Part shown: positions 5,345 through 5,893 of the stretch, piece by piece | Numbering within the stretch: position 1 is the first letter of the stretch | How the letters are laid out: every line of letters begins with the position of its first letter | Source of the DNA: Limnochordia bacterium | Lineage (GTDB): Bacteria; Bacillota; Limnochordia; Darwinibacteriales; B1SED10-159 | Assembly (NCBI GenBank): GCA_007132255.1 | Contig: SLOZ01000435.1 | Location: 1-5,893 of the forward strand | Reading direction: 5' to 3' | DNA length: 5,893 nt | The notes under the pieces: model-generated | What the model saw: the letters and a program-made list of their open reading frames with translations, nothing else | Told to the model about the DNA's origin: nothing | Databases searched by the model: none | Translations under genes and position numbers: made by a program

Positions 5345-5893
5345 TCAGGCAGACTCGAAAACCGAAGATACAGGAACTTCGAGGCCGTCGAGGGAATAGG
5401 AGTGCAACGTATCGGCCTTGGTATGGATGGTATAGGCCTCGATGCCGTGATCCTTGAACCCATAGGCGATGATCATGCTCTGATCGGGGTCGACGATCCA
5501 AAATTCCTGGACACCTGAGAGCATCACGGTATTCAGCTTATCTACCATATCTTTGGAACGAGTGCTTGGGGAGAGGATCTCAATCACTAAGGTGGGCGTG
5601 CCCATGTAGCGCCCCTTTTCGTTGACATTTTCTTCGGTGTCACAGGCTACTAAAAGATCAGGCTGCATTACGTCGGGATCATCAAAACCTTCTTTTTGGA
5701 AATGCACGTCAAACGGAGCGTAAAACGCCTTGCACGTCTTGCCTCGCAAATACTCCCGGAGCAAAACAAACAGATTACCCGAAATCTCCTGATGAAAGGT
5801 GCTGGGGGAACTCAGCAGAATGATCTCTCCGTTAATGAACTCCATCCGAAGATCACTGTTTTCGTAGATCTCCATGAACTCTTCGTAGGACAC
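5345..5893 (-). CDS. Uma2-family (PD-(D/E)XK-like) protein, N-terminus at window edge
   Basis: Uma2 (DUF820) proteins have a restriction-endonuclease-like fold and occur in many paralogues in some bacteria; their biological role is not established. From the last visible codon, GTG at 5891-5893, 182 residues are read. Visible features are Y-E-E-F, R-M-E-F-I-N-G-E near 16-23, S-P-S-x-x-H-Q near 29-35, QPDLLV with D79, PTLVIEILSPST with E105, D115 and K119, then GVQEFWIVDP. D79, E105 and nearby residues fit the nuclease-like core. The usual Tyr before the G-V-x-E-Y-W block is replaced (VMLSGV), a mild departure. The GTG at the very edge may be an internal valine, since relatives often have about ten more residues. 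Neither its ribosome site nor its promoter can be seen. It converges on the lipoprotein gene. Confidence 0.85.
   Translation of the reverse strand: MSYEEFMEIYENSDLRMEFINGEIILLSSPSTFHQEISGNLFVLLREYLRGKTCKAFYAPFDVHFQKEGFDDPDVMQPDLLVACDTEENVNEKGRYMGTPTLVIEILSPSTRSKDMVDKLNTVMLSGVQEFWIVDPDQSMIIAYGFKDHGIEAYTIHTKADTLHSYSLDGLEVPVSSVFESA

Noticed and set aside
5189..5518. A 109-codon plus-strand frame whose start reads RHGQSAFMLTGRV, resembling a histidine-phosphatase RHG motif
   Set aside because: The resemblance is encoded by the arms and loop of the 5236-5271 hairpin, and the rest of the frame is antisense to the Uma2 gene. The match is most likely a coincidence of the palindrome.

Overview
The window holds a stretch of bacterial chromosome of roughly balanced base composition. 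Genes are tightly packed on the plus strand, except for one minus-strand gene running in from the right edge. The organism is probably an anaerobe that makes cobalamin. Evidence is the CobD-type decarboxylase, frequent GTG/TTG starts with purine-rich ribosome sites, a lipoprotein of a type I associate with spirochaetes and clostridia, and a Uma2 protein that looks Firmicutes-like. I cannot fix the taxon.

Layout. (1) 1-1070: a CobD-like L-threonine-O-3-phosphate decarboxylase, possibly missing a few N-terminal codons at the window edge. (2) 1073-1832: a histidine-phosphatase gene in the position expected for cobC (alpha-ribazole phosphatase). It is broken: its three recognisable parts lie in three different reading frames. 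Reading them as one decayed gene is my inference, supported by motif order and spacing. (3) 1860-2531: an unrecognised exported or membrane-anchored protein with a Ca-loop-like motif. (4) 2674-3648: a membrane-anchored glycerophosphodiester phosphodiesterase with an unusual residue at one expected metal-ligand position. (5) 3649-3941: an AT-rich intergenic stretch with a small hairpin and a possible 16-residue upstream ORF. (6) 3942-5102: a lipoprotein joining an InlB-like repeat to an FGE/SUMF1-fold domain that lacks the catalytic cysteine pair. (7) 5236-5279: a strong stem-loop terminator. (8) 5345-5893, minus strand: a Uma2-family protein, convergent with the lipoprotein gene.

The cobalamin end and the envelope end probably do different jobs. 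CobD supplies the aminopropanol-phosphate arm of the nucleotide loop, and the adjacent phosphatase would have acted late in the same pathway. The next three intact genes all encode exported proteins, but nothing shows that they work together. I found no CRISPR array, tRNA, rRNA, insertion sequence or attachment site, and no clearly new multi-gene system. The most informative points are the decayed cobC-like gene, the altered phosphodiesterase site and the InlB-repeat/FGE lipoprotein.
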